DNA of 64,000 bases. It comes from Thermomonas hydrothermalis (GTDB lineage Bacteria > Pseudomonadota > Gammaproteobacteria > Xanthomonadales > Xanthomonadaceae). A program made the translations under genes and the position numbers. The notes beneath the pieces are model-generated. The model did no database searches. It saw only the letters and a program-made list of their open reading frames with translations, and was not told the origin of the DNA. The stretch lies in the NCBI RefSeq assembly GCF_900129205.1, contig NZ_FQUK01000008.1:1-64000 (forward strand), given 5' to 3'. Shown here piece after piece: positions 57,540 through 64,000 of this stretch (position 1 is the stretch's first letter; the number at the start of each line of letters is the position of its first letter).

Positions 57540-58201
57540 GTGCGCGTCGCTTCCCGCCGCTGGTGCTGTTCGATCTTGACGGCACCCTGCTCGACAGCGC
57601 CCCGGATATGCTGGTCACGGTCAACCGCATGCGCGCCATGCGCGGTGATGCTCCGATGGCGCTGGACGCACTGCGTCCGCACGTCTCCCGCGGCGCGCGG
57701 GCGATGATTGCGGCATCCTTTCCGGCGCTGGGCGGCGAGGTGCCGGCGGAGATGGTTCGAGAGTTTCTCGACATCTACGCACAGGTCTTGGGGCAGCACG
57801 GCGCGCCTTTCGATGGGGTGGTCGAACTGCTGGCGGCACTCGAGGCGGCCGGTAGCCGCTGGGGCATCGTGACCAACAAGCCGGAATCTCTGGCCCGGCA
57901 GTTGCTGCCGGGGTTGGGCTGGGATGCGCGTTGCGCCATTTTGGTGGGCGGTGACAGCCTGCCCGAGCGCAAGCCGCATCCGTTGCCGCTGTTGCATGCG
58001 GCCGGGCAGTTGGGCGTGTCCTGCCAGGACTGCGCCTATGTCGGTGATGACCGCCGCGACATCGAAGCGGCGCGGGCGGCCGGCATGCGCTCGGTGGTGG
58101 CGCTGTGGGGCTATCGGCTGCCGGATGAGAACCCGCAGGACTGGGGCGGAGATGCCTTGTCGCCCACCCCACAGGCGCTGCTCGACTGGCCGTTGCCATG
58201 A
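57536..58201 (+). CDS. gph: Phosphoglycolate phosphatase
   Basis: HAD-superfamily phosphatase of 221 aa. Motif I is [14 protein letters not shown], motif II is WGIVTNKPE, motif III Lys is in LPERKPHP, and motif IV is [16 protein letters not shown]. It cleaves 2-phosphoglycolate made during DNA repair or other reactions. Overlaps ubiG and the next gene by 4 nt each. Confidence 0.93.
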   Translation: MSARRFPPLVLFDLDGTLLDSAPDMLVTVNRMRAMRGDAPMALDALRPHVSRGARAMIAASFPALGGEVPAEMVREFLDIYAQVLGQHGAPFDGVVELLAALEAAGSRWGIVTNKPESLARQLLPGLGWDARCAILVGGDSLPERKPHPLPLLHAAGQLGVSCQDCAYVGDDRRDIEAARAAGMRSVVALWGYRLPDENPQDWGGDALSPTPQALLDWPLP

Positions 58202-58860
58202 CCGATTCAGCCGCCCTCGACACATTCCTGCAGAAATGGCGCACACGCTGGCCGGAATGGGCCATCGCCGAAGCGTTCGTGCCGGCATCGCAGCGCCCGT
58301 TGGCGCAGGCCTGGCTGGCGCTGCGCGGTGAGCTGGCGGAAGCCGCCTGGGGGGGTGAGGACCCGACACCCGGGGCGGCCAAGCTGGGCTGGTGGGAAGA
58401 AGAGCTGCGCGGTTGGGCGCGTGGTGCCCGCCGGCATCCGCTGGGGCTGGCTCTGCAACGGCAGCCGGTGGATTGGGCTCGGCTCGCTGACGGAATCCCT
58501 GCATTGCGTCTTCGCCGACAGCCGGAAGGCGATCAAGCACAGACACTGGCCGGCTTGGCCGGATACGCGCAAGGCCTGGCGACGGTGTCGGCGGCGTTGT
58601 TTTGTGCGCCCGCCCCATCGGGAGATGCGATGGCGCAGGCGCTGCTGGCCGAATGGCGGCTGTTGCTGCCCCGACGCGGGGTACCGGCCGCTGGCACCGA
58701 TCTGGCCAGCGTATTGGCACTGCCGGCCTTGCGCGAGGGGCCGCGGGTGGAGCGCATCCAGGCGGCGCTGGTGCGTCTGCGCCTGCGCCGGCAGGACGGC
58801 CAGGCTCCGCTAGGAGCACCCCGCGTGCTGCTGGCGGCCTGGCGTGCCGCGCGTGGGTGA
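58198..58860 (+). CDS. Squalene/phytoene-synthase-like protein without visible Asp-rich motifs
   Basis: A 220-aa helical protein. The segment KLGWWEEELRGWARGARRHPLGLAL resembles the RxxWWxxEL...HP pattern of squalene/phytoene synthase relatives (split by eye here). The DxxxD motifs needed for prenyl-diphosphate chemistry are not seen, so it is more like the non-catalytic NDUFAF6 type. It overlaps gph by 4 nt and shares its transcript with mtaD-ubiG-gph, which hints at membrane-lipid or quinone work. Confidence 0.75.
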   Translation: MTDSAALDTFLQKWRTRWPEWAIAEAFVPASQRPLAQAWLALRGELAEAAWGGEDPTPGAAKLGWWEEELRGWARGARRHPLGLALQRQPVDWARLADGIPALRLRRQPEGDQAQTLAGLAGYAQGLATVSAALFCAPAPSGDAMAQALLAEWRLLLPRRGVPAAGTDLASVLALPALREGPRVERIQAALVRLRLRRQDGQAPLGAPRVLLAAWRAARG

Positions 58861-58908
58861 ACCAGAGCGTTCCGCGGCCGATCACGTCACTGCCGGTACA
58901 ATGTCGCG

Positions 58909-59835
58909 ATGCACAAGCCCCTGACTTCGCCGGCCTTGCCGGATGTGGCCTTCGATCGCGTGCCCCAGGCCCGCGCCCTGGACTGGGTGGGGATGGAGGG
59001 CATCGCCCTGCCGATCCGGCTGCCGGATGGCAACGGTGCGACGCTGCGTGTGCCAGCCAGTGTCGATGTGGCGGTCGATCTGCACGCAGCGGGCGCCCGC
59101 GGCATCCACATGTCGCGTTTGTATCTGCAACTGCAGCAGGGGTTGGCGGATACGCTGCTGACCGGGCCGGCACTGCGCCGTCTGCTGGACGACTGCATTG
59201 CCTCGCAACAGGGGCTGGCCACCCGCGCGCGGCTGCGTCTTCGCTATGACCAGCTGCTGCTGCGGACGGCACTGCGCAGTGGCCATGCCGGCTGGAAACG
59301 CTATCCGGTCATGCTGGAGGCGGTCCTGGCCGACGGGCATCTGCAGCTGACGCTGGAACTGGCACTGGAATATTCCAGTACCTGCCCGGCCTCGGCCGCG
59401 CTGTCGCGGCAGGCCAATGCCGAGCGCTTTGCCCGCATGTTTGGCGCGAGTTCGGATGTTGCCGTGGCCGATGTGTGCGCGTGGCTGGAGAGCGAACAGG
59501 GGCTGGCCGCCACGCCCCATGCCCAGCGCAGTCGGGCCGAATTTCGTCTAGAGCTGCGGCCCAGTCTCGATGAACTGCCACTGGTCAACCTGATCGACGC
59601 CCTGGAAGCTGCGCTTGGCACGCCGGTGCAGACAGCGGTCAAGCGTGAAGACGAGCAGGCCTTTGCCGAAGCCAATGCCGCCAATCTGATGTTTTGCGAG
59701 GATGCGGCGCGCCGGTTGGCCGCGGTGCTGGCGGCTGAGGCCCGGATCTTGGCCTGGCAGGTGCGGGTGGCGCATCTGGAGAGCCTGCACGCCCATGACG
59801 CCGTGGCCAGCGTGAGCGGCCGCAACGACCGCTAG
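58909..59835 (+). CDS. folE2: GTP cyclohydrolase FolE2 (type IB)
   Basis: A 308-aa enzyme making dihydroneopterin triphosphate from GTP for folate. It begins with the FolE2 VGMEGIALPIRL segment, has the catalytic Cys C159 in YSSTCPASAALSR, and ends with the diagnostic EDEQAFAEANAANLMFCEDA and ESLHAHDAVASV blocks. The second Cys of the more common CPCS is Ala (CPAS). FolE2 uses varied metals and often serves under zinc limitation. It starts 48 nt after the preceding gene. Confidence 0.93.
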   Translation: MHKPLTSPALPDVAFDRVPQARALDWVGMEGIALPIRLPDGNGATLRVPASVDVAVDLHAAGARGIHMSRLYLQLQQGLADTLLTGPALRRLLDDCIASQQGLATRARLRLRYDQLLLRTALRSGHAGWKRYPVMLEAVLADGHLQLTLELALEYSSTCPASAALSRQANAERFARMFGASSDVAVADVCAWLESEQGLAATPHAQRSRAEFRLELRPSLDELPLVNLIDALEAALGTPVQTAVKREDEQAFAEANAANLMFCEDAARRLAAVLAAEARILAWQVRVAHLESLHAHDAVASVSGRNDR

Positions 59836-59889
59836 GCAAGGTCTAAAACACTCGGCGCATCGCCCGATTCGACGGCTGCGCAAGCAGCT

Positions 59890-59959
59890 GCACGCGTGTG
59901 TTCCCGCGTGCGCACGACACGCCCGCACGCCTGAGCGCGTTGCCGCGTTAAGGCGTGCG
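59890..59959. repeat. Two inverted repeats between convergent folE2 and the M23 peptidase gene
   Basis: GCACGCG at 59890-59896 pairs with CGCGTGC at 59905-59911. CGCACGCCT at 59924-59932 pairs with AGGCGTGCG at 59951-59959, whose right arm lies inside the M23 stop region. Neither has a T-run. They may aid termination of one or both genes. Confidence 0.4.
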
Positions 59960-60841
59960 CTGTAGCACCAGCAGCGGGTCGATGCGCACGTCGAACCAGT
60001 TCATGCCCCAGTGCAGATGCGGCCCGCTGGCGCGGCCAGTGGCACCGACGGCGCCGATGATCTCGCCTTGCCGCACGGGTTGCCCGACCTGTACGTCGAT
60101 CCGCGACAGATGCAGGAAGTTGCTGCTGATGCCGTGGCCGTGATCCAACAGCACCGTGCCGCCGGTGAGATACAGATCGGGTGCGGCGAAGGTCACCACC
60201 CCGCTGGCAGGAGCGCGCACCGGAGTGCCTGCGGGTGCGGCGATGTCCATCCCCGAGTGCGGCGCACCGGGGACCCCGTCATACACGCGCTGATGGCCGA
60301 AGCGGCCGCTGATCCGGCCCTGCACGGGCCAGAAGAAACGCTGGGCAAAGCCGGTCTCGTCGCCATCGCGCTGACGTGCGGCGGCCACCTGTGCCTGTTC
60401 GGCCTCGATACGACGGGCAAGCTCCGGCGGTGGCGTGACCGTCGCCGGCGGTACGCCACGCACCTGTTCCACCGGCCAGTCGCGTGGAAGGATCGTGATC
60501 AGGATCGTCTGTGTGGCCGCCCCAGGTGGGGTCACGGTCAGGGCGATCGTTCCGCTCTGATCGCGGCCGATCCCCAACACCACCGAGCCATACGGCGTCG
60601 GTCGCAGGGTGCGTCCGGCGTAAGTCACCTGGCTGCCGGCGGGTACCTTGCCGATGACCATGGCCCCTTGAAGGGCGGTATGGGGGAACCGGATGCCCGC
60701 CGTCGCTGTGGCGGGTCCAGCTTCGGTCGTGGCCGGCGTTGCGCCCACGGCGCCTGCCCATACCGGCGTACAGGTGTACAGAAGCGCGGATGCGAGCAAT
60801 GCCAGCAGGAGGCGTCGGTCAGTGCGGTGGGACGGGGTCAT
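59948..60841 (-). CDS. M23-family peptidase / LytM-domain protein, exported
   Basis: A 297-aa exported protein with a signal peptide (about 1-29), a beta-rich N-domain (about 45-125) and a C-terminal LytM/M23 domain. Metal ligands are seen in [14 protein letters not shown] and GPHLHWGM, and the core [16 protein letters not shown] is conserved, so it is probably an active endopeptidase on peptidoglycan. The ATG at 60841 overlaps yidD by 23 nt. Confidence 0.92.
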   Translation of the reverse strand: MTPSHRTDRRLLLALLASALLYTCTPVWAGAVGATPATTEAGPATATAGIRFPHTALQGAMVIGKVPAGSQVTYAGRTLRPTPYGSVVLGIGRDQSGTIALTVTPPGAATQTILITILPRDWPVEQVRGVPPATVTPPPELARRIEAEQAQVAAARQRDGDETGFAQRFFWPVQGRISGRFGHQRVYDGVPGAPHSGMDIAAPAGTPVRAPASGVVTFAAPDLYLTGGTVLLDHGHGISSNFLHLSRIDVQVGQPVRQGEIIGAVGATGRASGPHLHWGMNWFDVRIDPLLVLQRTP

Positions 60842-61037
60842 GGCCACCGGGGTGCAGGGGATGGCAGCGGGCGATGCGACGCATGGCCAGCCAACTGCCC
60901 TTGAATGGACCGAAGCGGGTGATGGCCTCCACGGCGTAGTCCGAGCAGGTGGGGACGAACCGGCAGCGTGGCCCCAGGAGCGGGCTGATCCAGCGCTTGT
61001 AGAGACGCAGCAGAAAGAGCAGGATGCGGGAGAGCAC
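60819..61037 (-). CDS. yidD: Membrane protein insertion efficiency factor YidD
   Basis: A 72-aa protein with the YidD sequence [25 protein letters not shown] and [11 protein letters not shown], and the conserved [17 protein letters not shown] end. It is usually encoded between rnpA and yidC near the replication origin; here it sits apart, overlapping the M23 peptidase gene by 23 nt and divergent from dksA. Confidence 0.95.
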   Translation of the reverse strand: MLSRILLFLLRLYKRWISPLLGPRCRFVPTCSDYAVEAITRFGPFKGSWLAMRRIARCHPLHPGGHDPVPPH

Positions 61038-61136
61038 GATGATTGGGCGGTAGGTCGCGGTGCGGTTGCCGCATCGCGCAAGGCAGGGTATAACAGCGCG
61101 CCTTCCCGCCTCAAGGGAAATGAGAGGAGTCCGGAC

Positions 61137-62231
61137 GTGGCAGCGAAAAAAACCGCCAAGAAGGCCGCCAAGCCGGCCAAACAGGCCACCTCGGTGAAGA
61201 AGCCGGCGCCAGCGGCAAAACCGGTGGCGAAGAGCACTGCGGCCGCAAAAAAGAAAGCGGTCCCAGCCAAGAAGACCGAGGCTGCCAAGAAGGCTGTGCC
61301 AGCCAGCAAGACGGCGTCAGTCAAGAAAGCCGCGCCAGCCAAGAAGGACAGCACGGTCAAGAAGGCGGCCACACGGCAGTCGGCCCAGGCCAAGCAGAAA
61401 GCAGCGCCGACCAAGAAGCCTGCGGCGGGCAGCAAAGCTGCGCCCACCAAGCAAGCGCCCGGCAAGGACAAAGCGACCAAGCCCAGCGCGGAGAAGGTGG
61501 TCAAGCGGGTCATCCCCGCGACCGACGTCCAGGTTGAATCCAGCAAGAAAACGGGAAAGAAGGGCACAACCACCGCAGGAGACCGCAAGACCAAGGACGT
61601 CTCTTCGCCACCGGCCACCCCGAACAGCGTGGGTCAGGCACCTGTGACGGAACGTAAGAACACTGCTACCCCGACGCCGCCGGCAAACACGCCGGAGCAG
61701 TCGAAAGAAAAACCACCTGGAAAAGTCGTGATTGCCACCAAAAACGCAGCGCTAAAGCCGGCAACTGAACCCAAGCGCACGTTCAAGGTCGTGCCGTATG
61801 AAGTGGACGAGGCCACCGGCCGGCCGATCGTCCCGCCCGGCTATAAGCCTTCGCCGGACGAGGAGTACATGAACCCGCTGATGCTGGAGTATTTCCGCCA
61901 GCGTCTGCTGCAGTGGCGGGCCGAGCTCGTGGAGGAGTCCAAGCAGACCATCGAAAACCTACGCGAGGAAGTGCGTGACATCGGCGATGAGGCCGAGCGC
62001 GCCACCCGCGAGACGGAGAACTCGCTGGAGCTGCGCACCCGCGACCGCTACCGCAAACTCATCGCCAAGATCGACTCCACCCTCAAGCGCATCGACAGTG
62101 GCGACTACGGCTACTGCGTCGATACCGGCGAGGAGATTGGACTGGAGCGGATGGAAGCGCGTCTGACCGCAGAACGTACGGTCGATGCCCAGGAACGCTG
62201 GGAGCACCAGCAGAAGATGATGGGCGAGTAA
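61137..62231 (+). CDS. dksA: DksA-type RNA polymerase regulator with Lys/Ala/Pro-rich N-terminal extension
   Basis: A 364-aa protein starting at GTG 61137 with AGGAG upstream. Residues 1-120 are highly basic and low-complexity (AKK and PAKK repeats, histone H1/AlgP-like). A less ordered acidic/Pro segment follows. The DksA domain occupies about 240-364: [17 protein letters not shown], the coiled coil, D284-E-A-E287-R-A289 at the tip, and the zinc-finger region. Only one of four zinc cysteines remains (C327; the others are T330, T348, A351), so zinc is unlikely to bind. It should act with ppGpp at RNA polymerase. Confidence 0.9.
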   Translation: MAAKKTAKKAAKPAKQATSVKKPAPAAKPVAKSTAAAKKKAVPAKKTEAAKKAVPASKTASVKKAAPAKKDSTVKKAATRQSAQAKQKAAPTKKPAAGSKAAPTKQAPGKDKATKPSAEKVVKRVIPATDVQVESSKKTGKKGTTTAGDRKTKDVSSPPATPNSVGQAPVTERKNTATPTPPANTPEQSKEKPPGKVVIATKNAALKPATEPKRTFKVVPYEVDEATGRPIVPPGYKPSPDEEYMNPLMLEYFRQRLLQWRAELVEESKQTIENLREEVRDIGDEAERATRETENSLELRTRDRYRKLIAKIDSTLKRIDSGDYGYCVDTGEEIGLERMEARLTAERTVDAQERWEHQQKMMGE

Positions 62232-62263
62232 GCCCGGCCTCGCATTCGCCGCACCAGATTTCA

Positions 62264-62293
62264 GCCCCGCTTCGGCGGGGCATTTGGTTTTTA
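62264..62293 (+). terminator. Rho-independent terminator after dksA
   Basis: A 7-bp GC stem (62264-62270 with 62275-62281) with the UUCG-type loop TTCG, followed by ATTTGG and five T residues to about 62293. It lies 32 nt after the dksA stop. Confidence 0.8.
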
Positions 62294-62474
62294 GGGAAGG
62301 CCTGAACAACGCCATCCTGGTGGTGTCAACCGCACTGAGCCCGGCAGATGTCCCGGTTCGGCTCACGCGTAGCAATCGCGTGTGCGATGGCTGCATGGCC
62401 GGCCATCTGTGTCCCAAGGAATCTTGCAAGTATTCGGAGACTGCTTAGGACACAGGAACGCCGCGTTGGCGGTG
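62294..62474. other. Non-coding stretch, possible IS-end remnant
   Basis: Between the dksA terminator and the end of the MFS gene, about 180 nt hold no supported gene. Near 62295-62315 the sequence AGGGAAGGCCTGAACAACGC resembles ends of insertion sequences seen in this group, but I found no matching second end, target duplication or transposase. Short open frames on the minus strand have no recognisable content. Confidence 0.3.
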
Positions 62475-63722
62475 TCAGTGCAGTTCGCGCAGATCCAGCC
62501 GGCGCAGGCGGGGAGCCAGCCGGGCGGTGATGGCCACCACCGCCAGGGTGACGCCGCCGCCGACCAGCATCGCCGGCACCAGCCCCAGCAGGCGTGCCAT
62601 GACCCCGTCGTAAAACGCGCCCAGCTCGTTCGATGAGCTGATGAACAGGCCATTGATGGACGACACTCGGCCGCGCATCGCATCCGGGGTCACCAGCTGC
62701 ATGATGGTCGAGCGCAGCACCACCGAAACGCCGTCGCACATCCCGTACAGCACCAGCAGCAAGGTGGACAGCCAAAGCTGTCGCGACAGTGCGAAGGCGA
62801 TCGTGCACAGCCCAAAGCCAGCCACTGCCAGGAGCAATACCCGGCCGGCATGGCGCTGCAAGGGGTGCCGGCTCAACCACAGCGCGACCAGGATCGAGCC
62901 AATTGCCGGCGCGGCCCGCAGCAGCCCCAGCGCTTGCGGCCCTGCGTGCAGAATGTCGTGGATGAAGGCGGGCAGCATGGACACCGCGCCGCCCAGCAGC
63001 ACCGAAAACATGTCCAGGGCCATGGCGCCAAGCAGGATTTGGTTGCCGGCGACGAAGCGCGCCCCTTCGGCGATGCTGGCCAGGATCGGTCCACGCTGCG
63101 TCGGCGGTGGTGGTTCGCTGACCGGCATCCGCAGCAGCGTGACAGCCGCCAGCAGGGCCAGCGCGGTGCCGGTGCTGAATGCCGCTGCCGTTCCCAGCGT
63201 GCCCACCAGCACGCCCCCCAGCGCCGGGCCCAGCACCAGCCCGGTCTGGAACACGACGCTACCGAGGCTGGCGCCGCGGGCAAACTGTGGCCGCGCCAGC
63301 ACGCGTGCGAACAGGGCGTTATAGATCGGCCCCAGGAAGGTGCGGCCGATACCACCCACGGCCACGGCGAGATAGATCGGCCAGGGGCCGCGCAGGGGCA
63401 GCAGCCCCGCGCTCATCGCCGCCAGCACAGCCGCATTGACAGCCAGCAGGGTGCAGGCCGCAGCACCTAGCGTGCGGCGCGGCAGGTGATCGACCAGGTA
63501 GCCGGAAAACGGCGCGATGCAGAAGAACGGGATCACTTCTGCCAGCCCCACCAACCCGAGTGCCAGGGTGTCGCGGGTGAGCAGGTAGAGATGCCAGCCG
63601 ACTGCAACCGCCACCACCTGATAGGACATCAGGGTGCAGATGCGGTACAGCATCAGCCAGCGGAAACCGGCGCTGGCCAGCGGCGAGGGGCTGGCCGTGG
63701 GCGCATCGGTCGGGTGGTTCAT
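62475..63722 (-). CDS. MFS exporter, EntS/MFS_3 type
   Basis: A 415-aa major-facilitator protein with about 12 spans. Motif-A-like segments GYLVDHLPRRTLGA and ISSINGLFISSSNELGAF fit the MFS_3/EntS group of enterobactin and drug exporters. Substrate unknown. Its ATG overlaps the stop of sufE by 4 nt, so it is probably co-translated with sufE. Confidence 0.88.
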   Translation of the reverse strand: MNHPTDAPTASPSPLASAGFRWLMLYRICTLMSYQVVAVAVGWHLYLLTRDTLALGLVGLAEVIPFFCIAPFSGYLVDHLPRRTLGAAACTLLAVNAAVLAAMSAGLLPLRGPWPIYLAVAVGGIGRTFLGPIYNALFARVLARPQFARGASLGSVVFQTGLVLGPALGGVLVGTLGTAAAFSTGTALALLAAVTLLRMPVSEPPPPTQRGPILASIAEGARFVAGNQILLGAMALDMFSVLLGGAVSMLPAFIHDILHAGPQALGLLRAAPAIGSILVALWLSRHPLQRHAGRVLLLAVAGFGLCTIAFALSRQLWLSTLLLVLYGMCDGVSVVLRSTIMQLVTPDAMRGRVSSINGLFISSSNELGAFYDGVMARLLGLVPAMLVGGGVTLAVVAITARLAPRLRRLDLRELH

Positions 63723-64000
63723 GCCTGCTGCAGGGCGGTCTGGGCGCGTTCGCGAATGAAGGCCAGCAGCGCCGCCAGCCCATTGCTGCGGGTGGGCGAT
63801 AGGTGTTTGGCCAAACCGATGGCGGAAATGAACTCGGGTTGGGTGGCCAGAATCTCGTGGGCACTGCGCCCGGAATAGACACGCAGCACCAGATAGATCA
63901 GCCCGGAGACGATCGAAGAATCGCTGATGGCGTGGAAGTCGAGCCGGTGGGCATCCCCTTCGGCCACGATCCAGACCAGCGACTGGCAGCCGTGCAACCG
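63719..64000 (-). CDS. sufE: SufE-family Fe-S sulfur acceptor (C-terminal part)
   Basis: The last 93 residues of a SufE-family protein run off the right edge. The reading frame enters with LHGCQSLVWIVAEG, containing the sulfur-accepting Cys, then LIYLVLRVYSGRSAHEI and GLAKHLSPTRSNGLAALLAFI, the conserved C-terminal half. The N-terminus and the rest of any suf operon lie outside the window. Confidence 0.9.
   Translation of the reverse strand, partial: RLHGCQSLVWIVAEGDAHRLDFHAISDSSIVSGLIYLVLRVYSGRSAHEILATQPEFISAIGLAKHLSPTRSNGLAALLAFIRERAQTALQQA

Noticed and set aside
61137-61500. The AKK/PAKK repeats as a tandem DNA repeat or CRISPR-like array
   Set aside because: They are irregular codon-level repeats within one reading frame; there are no fixed-length spacers.

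Overview
The window is a GC-rich (roughly two thirds G+C, by eye) chromosomal segment from a gammaproteobacterium. It most likely belongs to the Xanthomonadaceae/Lysobacteraceae: the FimX-type protein, the Lys/Ala-rich DksA with a degraded zinc finger, the Oar-like TonB receptor, petABC-sspAB, FolE2 and the many peptidases all fit that family. PhaB and the peptide-handling genes would suit a Lysobacter-, Thermomonas- or Silanimonas-like genus, but the genus cannot be fixed from this sequence alone. Coding density is high, no gene-free gap exceeds 300 bases, and I saw no rRNA, tRNA, CRISPR array or prophage. The only mobile DNA is the 5' end of an insertion-sequence transposase at the left edge, plus a short unexplained stretch near 62.3-62.47 kb.

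Layout. 0-3.6 kb: IS end, then dnaX-ybaB-recR (replication and repair) and a HIT protein. 3.7-5.4 kb: a DUF47/PhoU-like protein with a Pit phosphate permease. 5.5-7.0 kb: a hypothetical protein, an alkyltransferase-like protein and a rhomboid protease. 7.0-15.2 kb: a peptide-use block with an M13 peptidase, divergent POT and OPT transporters and an S9 peptidase, followed by an FHA protein. 16.0-22.1 kb, minus strand: miaB-ybeZ-ybeY-corC, then a DUF4105 (Lnb-type) membrane protein where enterobacteria carry lnt, then corA. 22.3-27.2 kb: a lytic transglycosylase, petABC (bc1 complex) and sspAB. 27.2-28.7 kb: a DUF3301 protein, nadC and a Trm112-like protein. 28.8-33.0 kb: purEK, sodB, grxD, a degenerate SDR protein and a MarC protein. 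33.0-38.0 kb: an Oar-like TonB receptor behind a structured leader, and ppnN.

38.0-48.7 kb: an orphan LytS/AlgZ-type kinase, rluF, a cold-shock gene with a long leader, a DUF3298-like lipoprotein, an M3 peptidase (dcp), gpx, fpr and class I fumarase. Two paralogous STAS-like small proteins overlap the ends of gpx and of fumarase. A DUF456 protein and a cytochrome c'-like protein follow. 48.7-59.8 kb: phaB, gluQRS, htpX, fimX, epmB divergent from efp, then mtaD-ubiG-gph with a squalene-synthase-like protein, and folE2. 59.9-64 kb: an M23 peptidase overlapping yidD, dksA, an MFS exporter and the C-terminal part of sufE.

Most of this is ordinary core genome. The points most worth a second look are: the Lnb-like protein in the lnt slot of the ybe operon; the paired STAS-like proteins translationally coupled to gpx and fumarase; the SDR, HIT, DksA and FimX proteins that have lost canonical active-site or metal residues; the structured leader before the Oar receptor; and the perfect palindrome carrying opposed -10-like elements between sodB and grxD.
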